Assembly: GCA_019155185.1 (NCBI GenBank)
Contig: CM032815.1
Coordinates: forward strand, 2,551,001-2,615,000
Reading direction: 5' to 3'
DNA length: 64,000 nt
Source: Beaufortia kweichowensis
Lineage: Eukaryota; Chordata; Actinopteri; Cypriniformes; Gastromyzontidae
Shown: positions 46,801-61,800 of the stretch, piece after piece
How positions within the stretch are numbered: position 1 is the stretch's first letter
Layout of the letters: each line of letters starts with the position of its first letter
Position numbers and translations under genes: made by a program
The notes under the pieces: generated by a model
What the model saw: the letters and a program-made list of their open reading frames with translations, nothing else
Database searches by the model: none
What the model was told of the DNA's origin: nothing

Positions 46801-49800
46801 TATGTGTTACCAGCAGGGTTGTGTGTGATCTGATAGTGCTCGCACCTCATGCTGCTAGGTACTAAAATCCTATCTTTACTGTCCTGCTGTTCAGTACACT
46901 TTCATAGAGAACACCCTAAAAAGCGGAGGCCTGTATTTTGTAGCCAAACAATAGATTTGTACTAGACAGTTCTAAAGCTCTGTCATATAAAGCAAAATGC
47001 AGTTTTTTAAAAACATAATGGCCTTGTCATTATAGCAATTGCTAGAGTTAAATGTACATGTGTGGGCATCATTTAGCTTCAGTGCAGTATTGGAAAAGGC
47101 ATTTCCCTATCAGACAAAGCCCATTCAGAATTGACTGTGTCACTTGTTGTTTGTCAAGTGCTATTGATTTACACACATTTTATCAATTCACTGTTTGTCA
47201 TTAAAGCTGTTATTGGAAATACAATATTCTGTAAGTAGAAATCAAATGCTTTTGGAGCGTTGGGGCTTTGGGATAGCAGAATGTGCAGTTACTGCTTCTG
47301 GGGAAAACCTAGAATAGTCAACCTTACTTACACTAACTTCAGACAGTGCTCTTAAGCACACAAACTTGTAAAAGCATGCGTTTTAGAATTAGACTGCTGT
47401 CTGAAACCTGTATTTGTAAACGGAATTGAAAAGTGCTAAAATTATTGTAAAATTGTGTCTAACCTCAATTGAACTAACTAAAATTTAAGTTAAATTTAAT
47501 TGGAATATGTAAAAAGATCAAAATTGGAATGTGAAAAAAATACATTTGGATACTAAAGTTACATACACTACTTGTGTTGTAGAACTTGTAGGTGGATTCA
47601 CAGATGTTTCCGTCAGATTTCCATGGCAGCATTTTAGCAGCAGGCAGACCTCTGTGGTGACCTGAAAGATTAGAGACAAACTTCTTAACTGCTTCAGGGG
47701 AAGCAGTATCTGCTTGCTTATCTGGATTATTTATATTGTCTAAATAGCCTAAAATACTGACTGTTGAACTGTGACTACAAGCAAACCCATGTTTGTACAT
47801 GAGTGCATATGTTGCCATTTTAAAATGTGCAATTATCTAATCATACAGCATCTTTTCTCTTTGGTTTAATGAGCGATGTGCACGCATGGATTATTTAATT
47901 GGACATAAAATTAGACCAACTGTTTAGTTTAAAAAATTAAATTGCACACACATGATGTTTTTGATTGGTGATCTGCCTTATGTTCCATTTAAAAAACACT
48001 TAAATTTATTATTTAGGTTTTATAATGAAGAGAGACAGTTTGATGCTCTCTCTATACAATCTTAAAGACTTTCTGTGAGTGCAGGGAAATGAATTAAAAC
48101 CTTAGGTCTTCATGCACTATTTCTTTATGTATTCAGAAATAAAAGTTTAGATGCCGTGGGTGCTCAAAGCTTTCCAAACATTAAATAAACATCATAGATT
48201 TTTTTGAGTAGAGTTGGGATTTGCCTGTAACCTTTCTGTGAAACTTTCTAGGATTCCTTGAAATGGAGTTTAGCTGATAGTGAGCGCCATACTAGCTTCA
48301 CAAAGGATTTGAAATCTCATGCTGTCAGAATAAATTAGTCCTCTATATGCACTCTCTTGGTTTCTTGCTCTTTTTCTTCCATTCTCCCACATGTTCTTTT
48401 TTCCTCTCAGTCTTTGTGTACTTTTGTGTCTTTCTAGCTGTGGTCAAAATTTGACCTGTGTTTAATGTGTTAAGCTGTGGAGAAGTCTACTGCAGTGACT
48501 GTTTCAGGCCAGTCATGTCTTTCATAAGCCATTTCTAATAACTCTGAGAAGAAACCTTGTTACTGCCAAACGAGTTGGGGGGCTTTAATCCTTAATTGAG
48601 CGCTGAATTTCAGGAGGGAATGTTCTAGAATGATATTCACGCTCTGTCAGCCTGAGCTCTCTTTTCTACTAGCTCCTCCAAAATCATGAAAGACATGCAT
48701 GAGAACTTTAAGCTGATGTGTGAATGTGAGATTATGTGTGCTTGTTTTATATTAGGAGAGAAACTCGTTTGAGGTCTCAATTAAACAGTTGATTAAATAT
48801 ATGCTCAACATTTTATGTACGTAATTTCAGTCTTTTTCTTAGTACCTCTGTTTTGTTACGAGTTACTAATCAAAGAACATCCGTGGTCACTGGTCAGGCA
48901 GGTATCTTGTTTTGTCACACACCATAAAATGAGATGCGTTCAATTTGATTTGATCATCATCCTAAGAGAGATCTGGAAGAGCAGGTTTATATCGAGTTTT
49001 GCATCTTCATTCTTCATCTTTCCCACGCATCTCATCTGCAGTATTAACTTACTTACTTACTGCACTTCACAGTTACTCATATAACATTGTTCACACTCTC
49101 TGTCACTACAATGTTGTGATCACTTTATTATTATTTTACAGCTAGCTGTCAGGTATGAGGAAAAGTGCAGCAGAAAGTGATCCAGAGACTGTGTAGCGAT
49201 ATTTTAGCTGCTTTATGTTTTGTTTAGTTGTTATGGGAATAGTTTTGATATGTAATGCAGATGGATTTTGTTCCAAATGAGCGTGTCATCAGTGCATATA
49301 CAGAGTATGGTTGACATGGGTTGAATAAGAGAGTTAAGGCACAAATGTATGTGCGTCTAGATCAGCATTGGTCCCAGTAGACAGGAGAGATTTATGGAAT
49401 CAGCAGTCTGTTCTGTCACCCGGGGTCAGTCTTTTATGCTGTTTATTGTCTGTCATTATGTCACGTGATTACTAATGCTTTCTAATTTGTCTACTCTCTG
49501 TTTTGACTGACATATGAATAATGTATTTTCCACTGAACAACAGACAAAAACTCTTAAAATGTAATTTTCCCTGAAAGACTGTGCCTCTCTCTTTCTCAGC
49601 CATTGTCATCTTTTCTATCTGCCACCTGGCCTACATTTCCTAATTGCTGTTTGTTTATTGTATACATTCCCTGTTGCTTTTATTCATCTAGCCTGTCAAA
49701 AAGCCCCCCAAGTTCTTTACTGAAATGTTTTTGGGTTTTCTGGTGATGCTGCGAAGCCATCATTAGTATTGTTGCTTGCCTGAGATGATTTGTTTGTTCC

Positions 49801-52800
49801 TTGAGCCAGTTTGCTCGCTTCCTTCTCCTATTATCAATTCCATGTCTGTGTCATCCATACTGTTAATTTTTTTTAAAACATACAGTCATCCTCATGTGGC
49901 TAGAAGCTTGTCTTTTAATCAAGATCTGACATCTCAGCCATAGACGAAGTAGATCACGACTATGGGAAAGTGTTGCATAGCTTGTGTTGGGGGAGGGAGG
50001 TGGGAAAAATGGAAATGCTTTTGCATTCATTAACATGTCTGTCTCAGGGTTAGGGAGCAGAGAAAGGTCACTAGTTTTTTGTCTCAGGGGCAGAGAAAGG
50101 AGTGGAGGAGGGAGGTGATCAGAAAATGCTGAAACAAATGAAAGTGATGGCTCATTGGCTCAGGCACCTTATAAAACAAAGAGTTGGCAGGGGGCTGATG
50201 GCTGATTAAAAAGTCACAAAGATTCTCATCTCTGAAAACTGTTCTGCACACACTGCTGAGCATTGACCTCCATCTCTGTTTTCTATTCATTTCCTGTTTA
50301 AGTCATTTAGTCACAAGGCTGGTGATGAAATGTTATTCGGCAGATTTGCAGGAATGCATTTACATTTAATCATTTAGCAGATGCTTTTATCCACAGCGGC
50401 TTACAAACGAGGAGAAACACGCTTTTTATTATACAGAAAGCAACAATGTTAGCTGTACTGCAGTACCAGAGTAGTTCAAAAGCTGGAACAGAAGTGTAGA
50501 TAAGTGCATTTAAGGATATGGATTAATGAAATAAGAGCTAATAGTCCAAAGTTTTGAAGGGGTCTGTTTGTTTTTTTGTAGAGATTTTAATTATAAATTA
50601 TTTTCTAATGTATTTAGAGGTTCTCTTTCCTCATCTGAAAATGTGTGATTTGTAAGGGGGAGGAGTAATCCTAACAAGCTGGAAACTGCTGTGCTTTTTA
50701 AATGGGAATTATCTTCAAGTATTAATCCTTTCCTTCGCCCACCCAAAAATATGCCACGCTCCTCCATAGAGCCGTCACAGTCTGCTTTGTCACGTTCTGC
50801 TGTCTGAAACCCAAAATAACTCTCTGCTGCTTCTGAAATGAGAGTTTGAGATAGCGAACACGAGAGCACTCTGTGATTTAACACTATGCTCCTGCCATCC
50901 TCGAATGACAACCTAATTACAATTCAAGCACTGCTTTACAGCATGCAAAACTGCCTGGCATGCTAATATATAGAACAGTCTTGTTAGCTTTTGAAACGCA
51001 TTAACTTGAACTGTGTTCTAGGATTGACTGAGCACTCTTTTAAGCCATAGAGACATTCTCCCAAATGTCCTTCCTTCTTTGTATTGTATATGATAGTGTG
51101 ACATTTTCTGTGTGTGGCCTAGTTATTGCTGAATTGATATGAATAAATGTGAATTGAAATGTTTGTTTTTGTTTTATCTGTTCTCTGCATATTTAGATTG
51201 TAAGCAGTAATTAGAAGATTTAAAGATCTGAATGTGACCCGTTACTAACTTTATGACTTCAGTATTTTCTGAGCCGCAGCTGACTGCGATTGTTTCTCTG
51301 ACTGTAAACCTCATAGCTGTTTTTTGTTTACATTCCCTCTCTTTCCTCACTAAACCCTAACTCCTCAATCACTCCACCTCCCCCACTTTTTGTTCAGTGC
51401 TCAATTCGTCTTTCTTTATCTGCATTACCTTCCCCCTTTTCTCTCGTTCCCTCTCAAGCATTCTTAGTTGGACGTGTTGCCAGGAGACAGGATTCTCTAC
51501 CTATTGTGAGTGCACAAAGAGGGTCCACAATCACCAGCGCTGGGGCTCACGGGACCAACATAAAAGGGGAAAGGGAATGGGAGAGAAGGAGATAAATATG
51601 AGGAATAAAAATATGTAGGAGAGAGAAGAGTGGTGTAGTGGTCTTGTGGCCTCGTTCTTGTGGGTCAAACTGCGTTCTCCTAAACCTCGTAGGAATTGTT
51701 GTGCAGTGCTCAGCTGATGGAGGGCAAGAGAAGCCAGACACAGATAGATATTCCTAGTCCAGACACACATCCTATCTCTTTCCACAGATGTCTTTTATTT
51801 TGAGGTCTGTTGCATTGCAGATGCAAGTTGATATATAAATAACATGATATTACATATAACTTCAATATAACTTATTATAACTAAAACACAAACATCATAC
51901 TATCCATTAATAGCCTTAATGTATCTGCTGTGCATGTAGAATAGTATTAAATATGTTTCTGCTCAGGCAGCAGATCCTGAGTTAGTTAGATTAATATCTC
52001 CTCATTTTCCTAATCTTAAAATATTTCGGGACATTGCTGTGCTATGCTTTTCCATTTTACACAGAGTGAATAAGCCCTAGAGTGTAACAACCCAATTTCA
52101 TTTTCTTTTTCTTAAAAGGGTTTGATAATGGGATCAATTTGACTAGGACATTTAGTTGTGTAATGGTCAGTGTGCTTCTGATTTTAAACCATTTTCTAGT
52201 TGGTTACTTTGCATACAAAATGGCCTGTCGTCAGATAATGAAACAAATTCTGTTATCTGTAATTAAGTTTAATTTAATGTGAGGATATGATGCTATTAAG
52301 CCTTCATTTTAAATGTGTTGTGATTCTGTCCACTTTTACCCAGTTAAGATTATCAGGAGGCATGTTGATATGAGACCATTCAATCCCATTTCCTCAATGA
52401 AAATTCACTGCTGATGCTGTAATGCTCTATAAAAAGACAATTACCTGGACGTTATTGCCTCCTCATTTAATATGCATGTTTTCCATTTCACAAGAGTGCT
52501 GTTAAATGTGATTAAATATCAGATGTTGAATTGATGATGATTATGATATTAAGAAAACTATTATGCATCTGCCAACTCTATTGAACACATGTTGTAAAAA
52601 TGCACATATGTGCCTTGCTCAAGCAAAGAATCACTTTTTGCACAGATTTGCTTCGTTTATATTCAGTTTACCATTCCTGTTCTCTATTCATGCTGCTTAA
52701 GAGGACAGCTTAGACAGAAGAGCTTAGACGGTATTGATTCTTGAATTCCATCACACACTCAAACTGCTTTGTACAGTTTCATTTACATTATTGTAGTTGA

Positions 52801-55800
52801 AAGAAGAAGAAGAAGAAGGGGATTGAGTCCACAAAAGCTGTTCTCACATACACACTCGCCTTCCATTTCGTTTCTTGCAGGTGTTTTCTTCAAAACTCCA
52901 GTTTAGTTTGGTTCCGAGTTGCTTAAAAAATCTGTTCTAGAACAATATTAAATTGGCATCTATTTGTCATTATCATTGAGTGGAGCATAGTCCACAGGCT
53001 TTCAGATTTATGATCCAGATGGTGAGAGCAGGCCTAGGTTTGTGAATGAAGTCATGTCCTCTGTACAGCCCTGAGCTGAGAGCTGGCAATATTAATTAAA
53101 ATGAAATGAAATGCAGCTTTCCGTCAGGGTCACCAAAGGATCCATTTATTTAAACAATTGCTTTGATCACTGGAAAAAGAGCATATATCACCGCTAATGG
53201 GGATTTTGAACAGTCTATGCCAGCAGTATTAATTTGTTGACTGCTGTGTTGCTTTCGTTTGAACTGTTATGCTTTTGTACAAATTTCCAACTGTTCACTC
53301 CCGCAAATCAAAGTAGCGATACCCATAGGGACAATCAGAAACTGTCAAAGGTGTGTGATGCTGAAAGGATTTAGTTTTATGTAATGTCCCACACCCTGTC
53401 ACAAATCACAGTGTTTGCATTGTGGGAAATGTTCTTTAAATGTTGATCTGCAACTAGTCCTCTGTGACTAAAGCACTAGAACGTCATGGGACGGACCTTA
53501 GAATAGTAGCCAGAGGCAAATCTCCACAATATTTTGATGTCTGTGGTAAAGGAACTCCACCTGTTCTTAATTGTTTGGAAACTGGACAGGCTGGTTTGGA
53601 AGTTTCACTTATGCATCACTGTGAATGTTTCACAGCTGAGTCAACTTACTGAAACTTGCTTACCAACCACAAACATTTTGTAGTAACTCAATACCCAATG
53701 AAAACAACATTGGTGGTCTTTGTCAGCATGTATAGAAATGTATCTATTTAATGTATGAGCTTTGATACATGATTGCATAGCCCCAGCTGAGTAGTATGTG
53801 CTGTGTTTGTATATGTAACAAGGACGTTTTATTGTTGAGGTGTTTCTACCATTGTACATTGAGTGCTGATAGATGTCTAAAGTAAATCATTTTCATTTCA
53901 AAAGTAGAAGATCTTTGATGTAATAATCTTGGGCACTAAAAAGGTCAGCACAAAAGACAGTGAAAGCCTGTCACTCTTCAGTAATCTGAGTAAAATCCAC
54001 ATTATATATTGATATTCCAGTATTTATTGATTTCTCATACATTTGGCATCAAACTTAAGCTTGTATTATAGTTTAAGAATTTAGTGTCATTGGGACAAAT
54101 TTTGTACTACATTTTTCAAAGACTTCAAATGAATCAAATGTGTTTTCTTAAACAGATGGTTTCAATGCGGCTGTTAATATGCAGTTATTTTAATTTCGCT
54201 GTTCACAAATTTGTGTTTAACTGTTGCTTGAATTTGAGAAATTATACTATCTTTAATATTGCACTGACGTGTACAAAGTGCTGTTATTGTCTTCTGCTAA
54301 AAATCTTGTCTTTTCTACATGTCTCAGGTTCAGCCTGTGGACTGCAGATCACCACATCTGGTCCCACATCCATGGAGAAAGCCAGCGGGGAGACTGCAAA
54401 GTTGGAATGTCAGTTTACACTCGCTGCTGAGGATACCGGCCCTCTGGATATTGAGTGGAGCCTGCAGCCATCAGACAATCAAAAAGAAGAAAAAGTGGTA
54501 AGCAGACACTGTGATTGTGATCATGTGATGAGATAACGTTTGTGTTTATGTCATAGAGACTGTCTCTTCATATACTATGACAAAGCATTTTTCTCCATTA
54601 TTCAAAAGCCTCTAAGAGTTTTCGATTTGACTTTGCCATTTGTGTTATGTTGCCTCACTTCCTGTCACAAGTTCTTTGCGGAAAGAAAACGCTCACAAAC
54701 TAGTTTGACTGCCTTGTGTGATGAAGATCAGCATTCCTATAGCATAGTCATCAGGTGTATGAATGTAATGTTCTGTTGTTTTAGTACTATTTAAAAATTG
54801 TTGCCTGAGTAGATGCGTGTGTAAAATTCTTAATAATGTGATTCATTTCTGTGCCCTGTGTGTGCAGTTACGGTTTAACTCGCATGAATATACTGTTGAG
54901 GTTTATTGGCTTTGGCAGCTCTTAGTTGATGCTGTGTATTGATGTTTTGTGTGTTTGTGTCTAAATGCTTACCCAGTCACTTCACTATGAATAAAGGGTA
55001 AGCTGCCTGGTCCACAAACACACAGCATTTTTCAGCATCTACACAAACATCAACACTTCCTTACTCCGCAAGTAGTTTGAATAAGGGCTGTTTTTCCACA
55101 GAAGCGCCGAGTCTTGCAGGTAGAGTAAGCACCCAGATATATGTGGGCTTGCAGAGATTACCTCATAGTTTTTCCTCTTCAGAGATTATGCATTTAGCTG
55201 GGGACAGAATTGGGTCAGGAGCCCTTCCTGGTCGATCTCTCTTTGGTATCCTCATACCTTTCTTTCTCTCTCTCATCTTTTTCTTAGCAAAGCTTCTTCA
55301 TTTCTTCTTCCGCACACCTAATTTTTCATTCTATTTTTATCATTCTCACTTTCTCCTATTCCCCCTCAGTTGTTTGCTAGGTTTTTCTCATGGGTATAGA
55401 CCTTGCACTCTTCCCCCTCTGTGCTGCCAGGCTGTGCCTCAGGACTTGGAATTTGTCTTTGACCCACTTCATCGTTTTAATGGTTTCATATGAAGTTGAA
55501 GGTTGGACACTGGCTACTTCCATCTTTCCTACTTCCAGTGGGGCATAAAAAGTTTTTCTGACCCACTTTTTTTCTCCCATGCTTGAAATTAAACAATTTT
55601 TTGTGTTATTTCTTCTTACCAACTTACAAAACTGTAATGTTGGTAACTTAAAGTGCCAACATAGATACAATTCTAAATTAATTTAAGCTATGTCACACTT
55701 AAAATGGTGCGGTCAGTATATAGGCTTTCTCATGCAGTTCACTCATAACATTTAAAGGACATTCCAGTCTCGACTTCTCATTATGCCTCTTGATAGCACA

Positions 55801-58800
55801 GTGAAAGTAATCAAGTCATAATTATTGTGTTTTTCATTAGAACTTTATGTATACACCAAGGTCTTTGTAGAAAACCTTGAATAGTAACCCAAACTGTGAA
55901 CCAATCACAGGTTAATTTTGTGAATTCGTCAATATTTTCTATTCGGCATTTGGTCTTTGTCAGTAAGTGTAAGTGTGATTTATGGTTTTCTAGTGATTGG
56001 CTATTAAAAATGTTCTTGGCCACAGCATGAATCAATAATAAATGAAAGGGGAGTTACAAACTGGCTGACTGCCCAGTGTTTAATCTAGCTTAAATTTTTT
56101 TGTATTACATCTCATACTCTTGGGAGGAATTGACAGTGTACACAAACACTTTTCTAGAAATGAACATTTTCAACAACATGAACAAAGAATCAGCTTTGAA
56201 TGTAGAAAGCAGTTTTAAATGATGGTGTTCATTATTAATGCGTGATGGTCTTTAGGGACACAGTGAAGCATAAATAATTCTCATTGATGGGACGCTGCTG
56301 ACGAGTTGAAGAATTCCATACAAAACTGCATTGGCTATTACAGTGAATAATAGGTGGGAATTGTGCTTAGCACTGTACATACACTGTGCCTCAATAATCT
56401 CTTATATACAGAACCCACATTCACACAAAAGGCCTGCTGTGATTGAGGCTGAGAGTGAAAATGGGGAATGTGAAACAAAAGAACTGTTTAGACACTTTTA
56501 CTTGTATGGAAAGGGGCTAAGATTATTTTTTTGTTTTCCCAGTTGATGTGTTTGTTCCAAATAAACAAAGAACAAAATATCTACAATTGTTATATATCTG
56601 CAGTATATGGCCGACTTTCCTTAACTTTTAACTCTTAGTTAATAAAACTGTGGGACTCATGATAAGTAGTCTAGATAAGTCAAATGCAAGGCTTTCTATC
56701 AGTGTTTTAAAATAAACTTTGTTTAGTATATGATTATCCAGTAGCCATATTCTAAATGTTGATTTCCTGTTGAAATGTAAAGGTTGTGTGGTAGTTCATG
56801 AAGGCACCTGATTCCAGGAGTAGATAGTCAGAGCTGTGGTTTAGCCCGGTGAGAGCAGACACTGATGTAGACAGGCAGGGCTACAGAAACTGCTCGGGCT
56901 ATAGAGCAGACTGATCTCCCAGTATAGGTGACTCACTGCTACTTTGCATTTCAAACAAGCCTGCTGTAGCTCCAGAGGAAAATACACATACCTGCTGGCA
57001 TACAGCCATCATGGAACTCAAGTGCAAACATACGCACACTTTGATTTTAATAAGTCGCATGGTGTCCTTCTGGTCTTGACTCATAAACAGTGATGTACCG
57101 ACTTCTTTTAAAGATACACTCGGTAATACCTCATTTTATTTCACCGCTAAAGTAATCAGCAATACTGAAAGATTGTGTACTCTGACTTGAAGACTCCAGT
57201 CATACCAGCAGTCTAACACTGTTGCATAACCAGTAACAGTGTGGCAACTGATAATAATGTTTTCCATGTGCAGTATCAGGGTACACTACTTCGTTTATAG
57301 CTTGGTTTCTAACATTCACTCATAGCTTATTGCCCATGGTGTATTTCTACACATAGCTTCACTGGTAAAAGAAAACTTTTGATTGAGTTTTATAATGAGG
57401 ATCGTCCCAGTCTGTGGGGGAAAATTCATATTCACAGTTAAAATTCACAAATCTTGTGTTCTCTGACTTGAGCAAGCTTAGACTTGTCTGGTATTTGTAA
57501 TTGAAATCTGTTTGAGATTTGTTGGAGATGGTGCTTCAGGCAATTTTAATTTCCTCGTCCTGTTTTTATTATAGTTTGGATATTGGTTATTTTACAGATG
57601 TTGTTGGATGTTCGGTTTAAATCCTGAAGGCAAGAGACTCCAGGTGGCACAGATTAGCCCTCTTTACCAAGTGTTAATTTGGACAAGATGCTCTTAGACT
57701 CTACAGATGTTGGTTCTTGTGAACACACAGAGGGCATAAGACTTGAGAGGTTCTGCACGTGTTTTCTCCCTTTCTCATTACTCCCCTATGCTGTGTGTCT
57801 GGCGCTTTCATTAGGATTCTGAATGTCTCCAACCTCTTCTGGCTGTATTGCCCTAAGGTGCGTTCTCATGACTACTGTGCGTGATGCAAGTCGCTAAGGG
57901 AGACCGCCGCCTCTTCATCATGAAAATAGGGAGAGGTGGTTCGGGATTGTTGAATGGATCACACATTTTCCTTATTTGGTGTTGAATCTGTATATGACTT
58001 CCATGTGTACACTTGGTATGCTTGTCTTTTAGGTAGCAAAGTTCTTTCAGGCATGTGCTTGTGTTTCTGTACCTTTGAGCAGTGCTGCCTTGAAAGATGA
58101 TGTCTATGTGAACTAACAAGAGCACTTTGTTCAGGTCGTGACTTTGAAAGGGCAAATGTTTTACCTGTGCTGAAGGATGTTTTTGAGATAAAAAGAGGCA
58201 CTGTGTGTTTCTTGTCTCGCTGACTTTTAGTTGGGTTTAAAATTGAGGGTTTGCTTAATATTTGAATATTAGTTTAACCATGCATAGATCATCAACACTG
58301 CACTGTTTCCCACACATATTACTGAAACTGAATTGTTGTGTAGAGTTTTATTGACACTGAAATGTGATTCATTCACTCATTCACTTTCATCTCTCTTCCC
58401 TTTCATCAGGTGATCGTGTACTCTGGTGACAGGGCTTTTGAACACTACTATGACCCTCTTAAAGGCAGAGTCCACTTTAACTCTCCAGACCCAAAAAATG
58501 GCGATGCCTCCATGGTCATAATGGGGCTGAAGGCCACTGACACGGGCACATATCAGTGCAAGGTGAAGAAGGTTCCTGGCATCAGCAGCAGAAAATATCT
58601 ACTAACTGTCATGGGTGAGTATTATAACAAGTACATGAGCTCCAGAATTTTTTTTTAGTTTGAATTAATTAAATGAACTCGACGGAATCTAATGGCATGA
58701 CACAGTAGCTTGAGTCTGCTGCAATAATCTTATTACATTTACCAACACAGACCCGTGTTTATCCTTTTTAACAAAAACGCACAGGTATTAAATTTAGACC

Positions 58801-61800
58801 TCCATCCACGTTGTAGTTTCCTGGAAAGTGAGATGTGAAATGGGGAAAAGCTTGAATGGCACTATATTGATCTGCACCATGAAAGCACAACAAGCACACA
58901 GGAAAGTTTGATTTTATGCACCCCTGACACGTCTTGTTTCAGGGTTATCATTGATCGTTGTCAACAGCAAGTGTGACATCAGTGGTACTCTGAGTGTGAA
59001 AAGCACCTGTTTCTCAGTTTCCAGTTTCTTTGACTTGTGTCGACACATACTGTATACGCCCTAGGCAAATACACTGTTGTCAAACAAGGCCATCTCTGAG
59101 GCAAACAATACAAAAACAGCAGCGTCACTTCCCGAAACTTTGTAACCACATGACCGAGACGTGTATTTGCATTATGCATGAAAGCCAGTAACTGTATGAT
59201 AAAAAGAGAAATTGGACAGTTTTTTAAGGGGTAGTTGAGTGATTATAGGTGAGAAAATTTTTATAGTGATGCTAAAAACCTACTAAATAACATTCCTCTC
59301 GGTTTGTTATCTGTTTTACTAATACTGCTGTGGACAGACTGACCATTTATATGTTATTTTTTATTTGAGAGCTTCATAGATACAGTTTTAACTTTGGGAT
59401 CTTTGGTTTGGTCAGTAAAGCAGTTGGATAATTGCTTAATGTCTGTTTGGCCAACAGAACATGTAAAAGCCAAGTTATTGTTCAAAGCAAGTGTCCGCAT
59501 ATGAACAAATGATTGGTTAGACTAAACACTTTAGTTGATTTTAAGCTCATTATTTAGTTAGGGTGAAGGACAGTTTGCCAGGATCAGACCCAGTGATTGC
59601 AGGTGGACAGATGGAAGGACACAGATTGGTAGTTCTCTCAGCAGTTGATGAATGCAGCTGTTCTCTCCTCTTGCGTTACCTTCTTTGTCCACCCTCATCC
59701 TATCGCTGATGACCGTGGGGACTCTGTACCTGCATTCAGAGCAGATGCCGTCTGGCTGCGTGCGTGTGTTCCTTACTAAACGTGTCTCCATCAGAGACAG
59801 CCGTCCAAGGACATTCACTTGAAGGGCTGTATATGTGCTACCTGCCACCTTAGAGAGGCACGGCTCTGCTGTAGAGATGCAGATAAGCAATGCTTTACAA
59901 CGCTGACTTCCCATAGGCTTAAATAGATGAAGATGTGTTATTTAGTGCATGTTATTTAAAAGGTTTGCAGACATCTGTTTACATCACAAATATTGATTGA
60001 TGTTTTATTAACAGCCCTTCTGTTCTGAACTTCTGGTGCAAACAAATGAGATTTGTTTGTCACAATAGCAAGTACATTATGAGGAAGCCGGTGTGTGTGT
60101 TTAACACTTAAGTTAAACCTCTAAGATGCACTATCAAGCATTAATGCCTTTCCAGACAGGCGAAAAAAGAAATGTTTGACCTTTTACTTTTCACGCCGTA
60201 GTGCATACAGTATTATTTTAGGCAGTTTGACTTTTGCAGGTTTTTCTGTTGTTGTTTTTTTCACCAGGCTGCTGTGATTATCCATTGATCTTACTACTTA
60301 AATAACAAAACCATTTCAAAGGTGGTTACTTCTTGCTTTAATACTAGATTTTGTCAAATTGTTTGACTAAAAGAGACAGGCACAGATTGTGTCGATGTAT
60401 GTCTGTTGGTGTACAAGCATGCATTAGATCATCAGTCTACACCTTGATGTCTCCCGCCCACCTGTCCATCACCACGCATTTAATTTCTCTGTCGGAGGAA
60501 GCCGCTGTGCCCTGACCCATCATCCTATTAAATTGCTGTTCACTTCAGCCTGCAGTTAATCCTCAGGTCTCTGCAGCTGTAAGCCTCTGCCCCAGCAGAC
60601 CCAGATATGTTTTTACAGCTTTTATTGTCAAACAAACATGTCAATCTAGACTCAGACTCCAATACCTTACTCTAGTTTAAGAGCATTTTTTGTTGTCTTT
60701 TTTGCTGTCTATCTTCTTAAAGGGATAGCCCACCGCAAAGGAAAATCATTACCCGCATGTCATTTCCAAACCAGCAGTATTGTGCTGTATCCACAGCTGT
60801 CATCTACTTTCTTTGTATAAAAAGATTTTTTTTTGTGTTCTGTGAAGGACACGTAAAATGGTTTGAAATGACTTTATACTTTGTTCTGTATTTTATATTT
60901 TGCTTATCTGTTTGTCTGGACTTTTTCCCCCATTCATGCCCTCCTCACATGAGGCTGTGTCTCTCTCCTCCTGGTTTTAATTTGGAGTTTTGTTTGCTTT
61001 TGAGTTCTCATCTCCTGCCAAGCAGGGGGTGTTTGTGGAGGGCTTTAGATTCTATACAGAGCTCCCCTGTTCTCCACCCTCCCCCATGTACTCTATTACT
61101 ATCTTCCCAATTCACTCCGTCTTTCTCTCGTCTTTGTAATATGTATTTTTTTTTCTAGCTGTTCACCCACCCACCTTCTGTTTAATGCGTAGCTCTTCAG
61201 AAGACGCATGCTGTCTTTCATAATAACCAGCCACCTTCCCTTCCTTGTGCTTTGTTTTTTTATCTGAAAGAATGTTGACACCCACTGCGTGCTGATTTTA
61301 ATTAATTTGATTGACAGCACCTGTAATAGCAGCAGCTGTATCCATTACTCAGATCGCTTCCTTTGCTGTGATTAGTTACGATACAGACAATAGGGCATAT
61401 TGGGTGATGGTAATTTCAAAATAATGGCAAAAATACCTCATGAAGATTTTCTGCATTTTAGTGTTGTGTGCAAATGGATAGGGTCAGGTGACAAGGCATT
61501 CCAAATTAAACTGTACTTCCTGACAAATTCAGCCCTTTGCCAACGTTTTCGCTTCCTGTTTCCTTTCCCTCAGTTCGCCCATCCAAGCCGAAATGTTATG
61601 CGGAGGGTCCAACTCAGGTGGGGAAGGATATGATGTTGAGGTGTAATTCTGCAGATGGCACACAACCACTTAAGTACGACTGGGAAAGAACCACAGACAA
61701 TAAACGACTTCCACCCAAAGCAGTGCTCGGTAAGTCCCTGCACTCACAAACCCTGAATGAATTTAATGTATTGTTTACCGTGCCACAGTTAACACGTTAA

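Larger units (their letters stand above)
37928..54327 (+). other. cxadr intron 1 (16.4 kb)
   Basis: One very long AT-rich intron after the signal-peptide exon. I see no nested gene on either strand. It contains a MITE (43494-43721), an A tract (45870-45886), a CT tract (46588-46605), a SINE-like repeat (50359-50575) and an (AAG)n run (52801-52818). Long first introns often carry regulatory elements, but none can be proven from one sequence. Confidence 0.7.

Noticed and set aside
54084..54536. 150-codon frame covering cxadr exon 2
   Set aside because: Upstream part is intron; the acceptor at 54327/54328 and the phase with exon 1 define the true exon.
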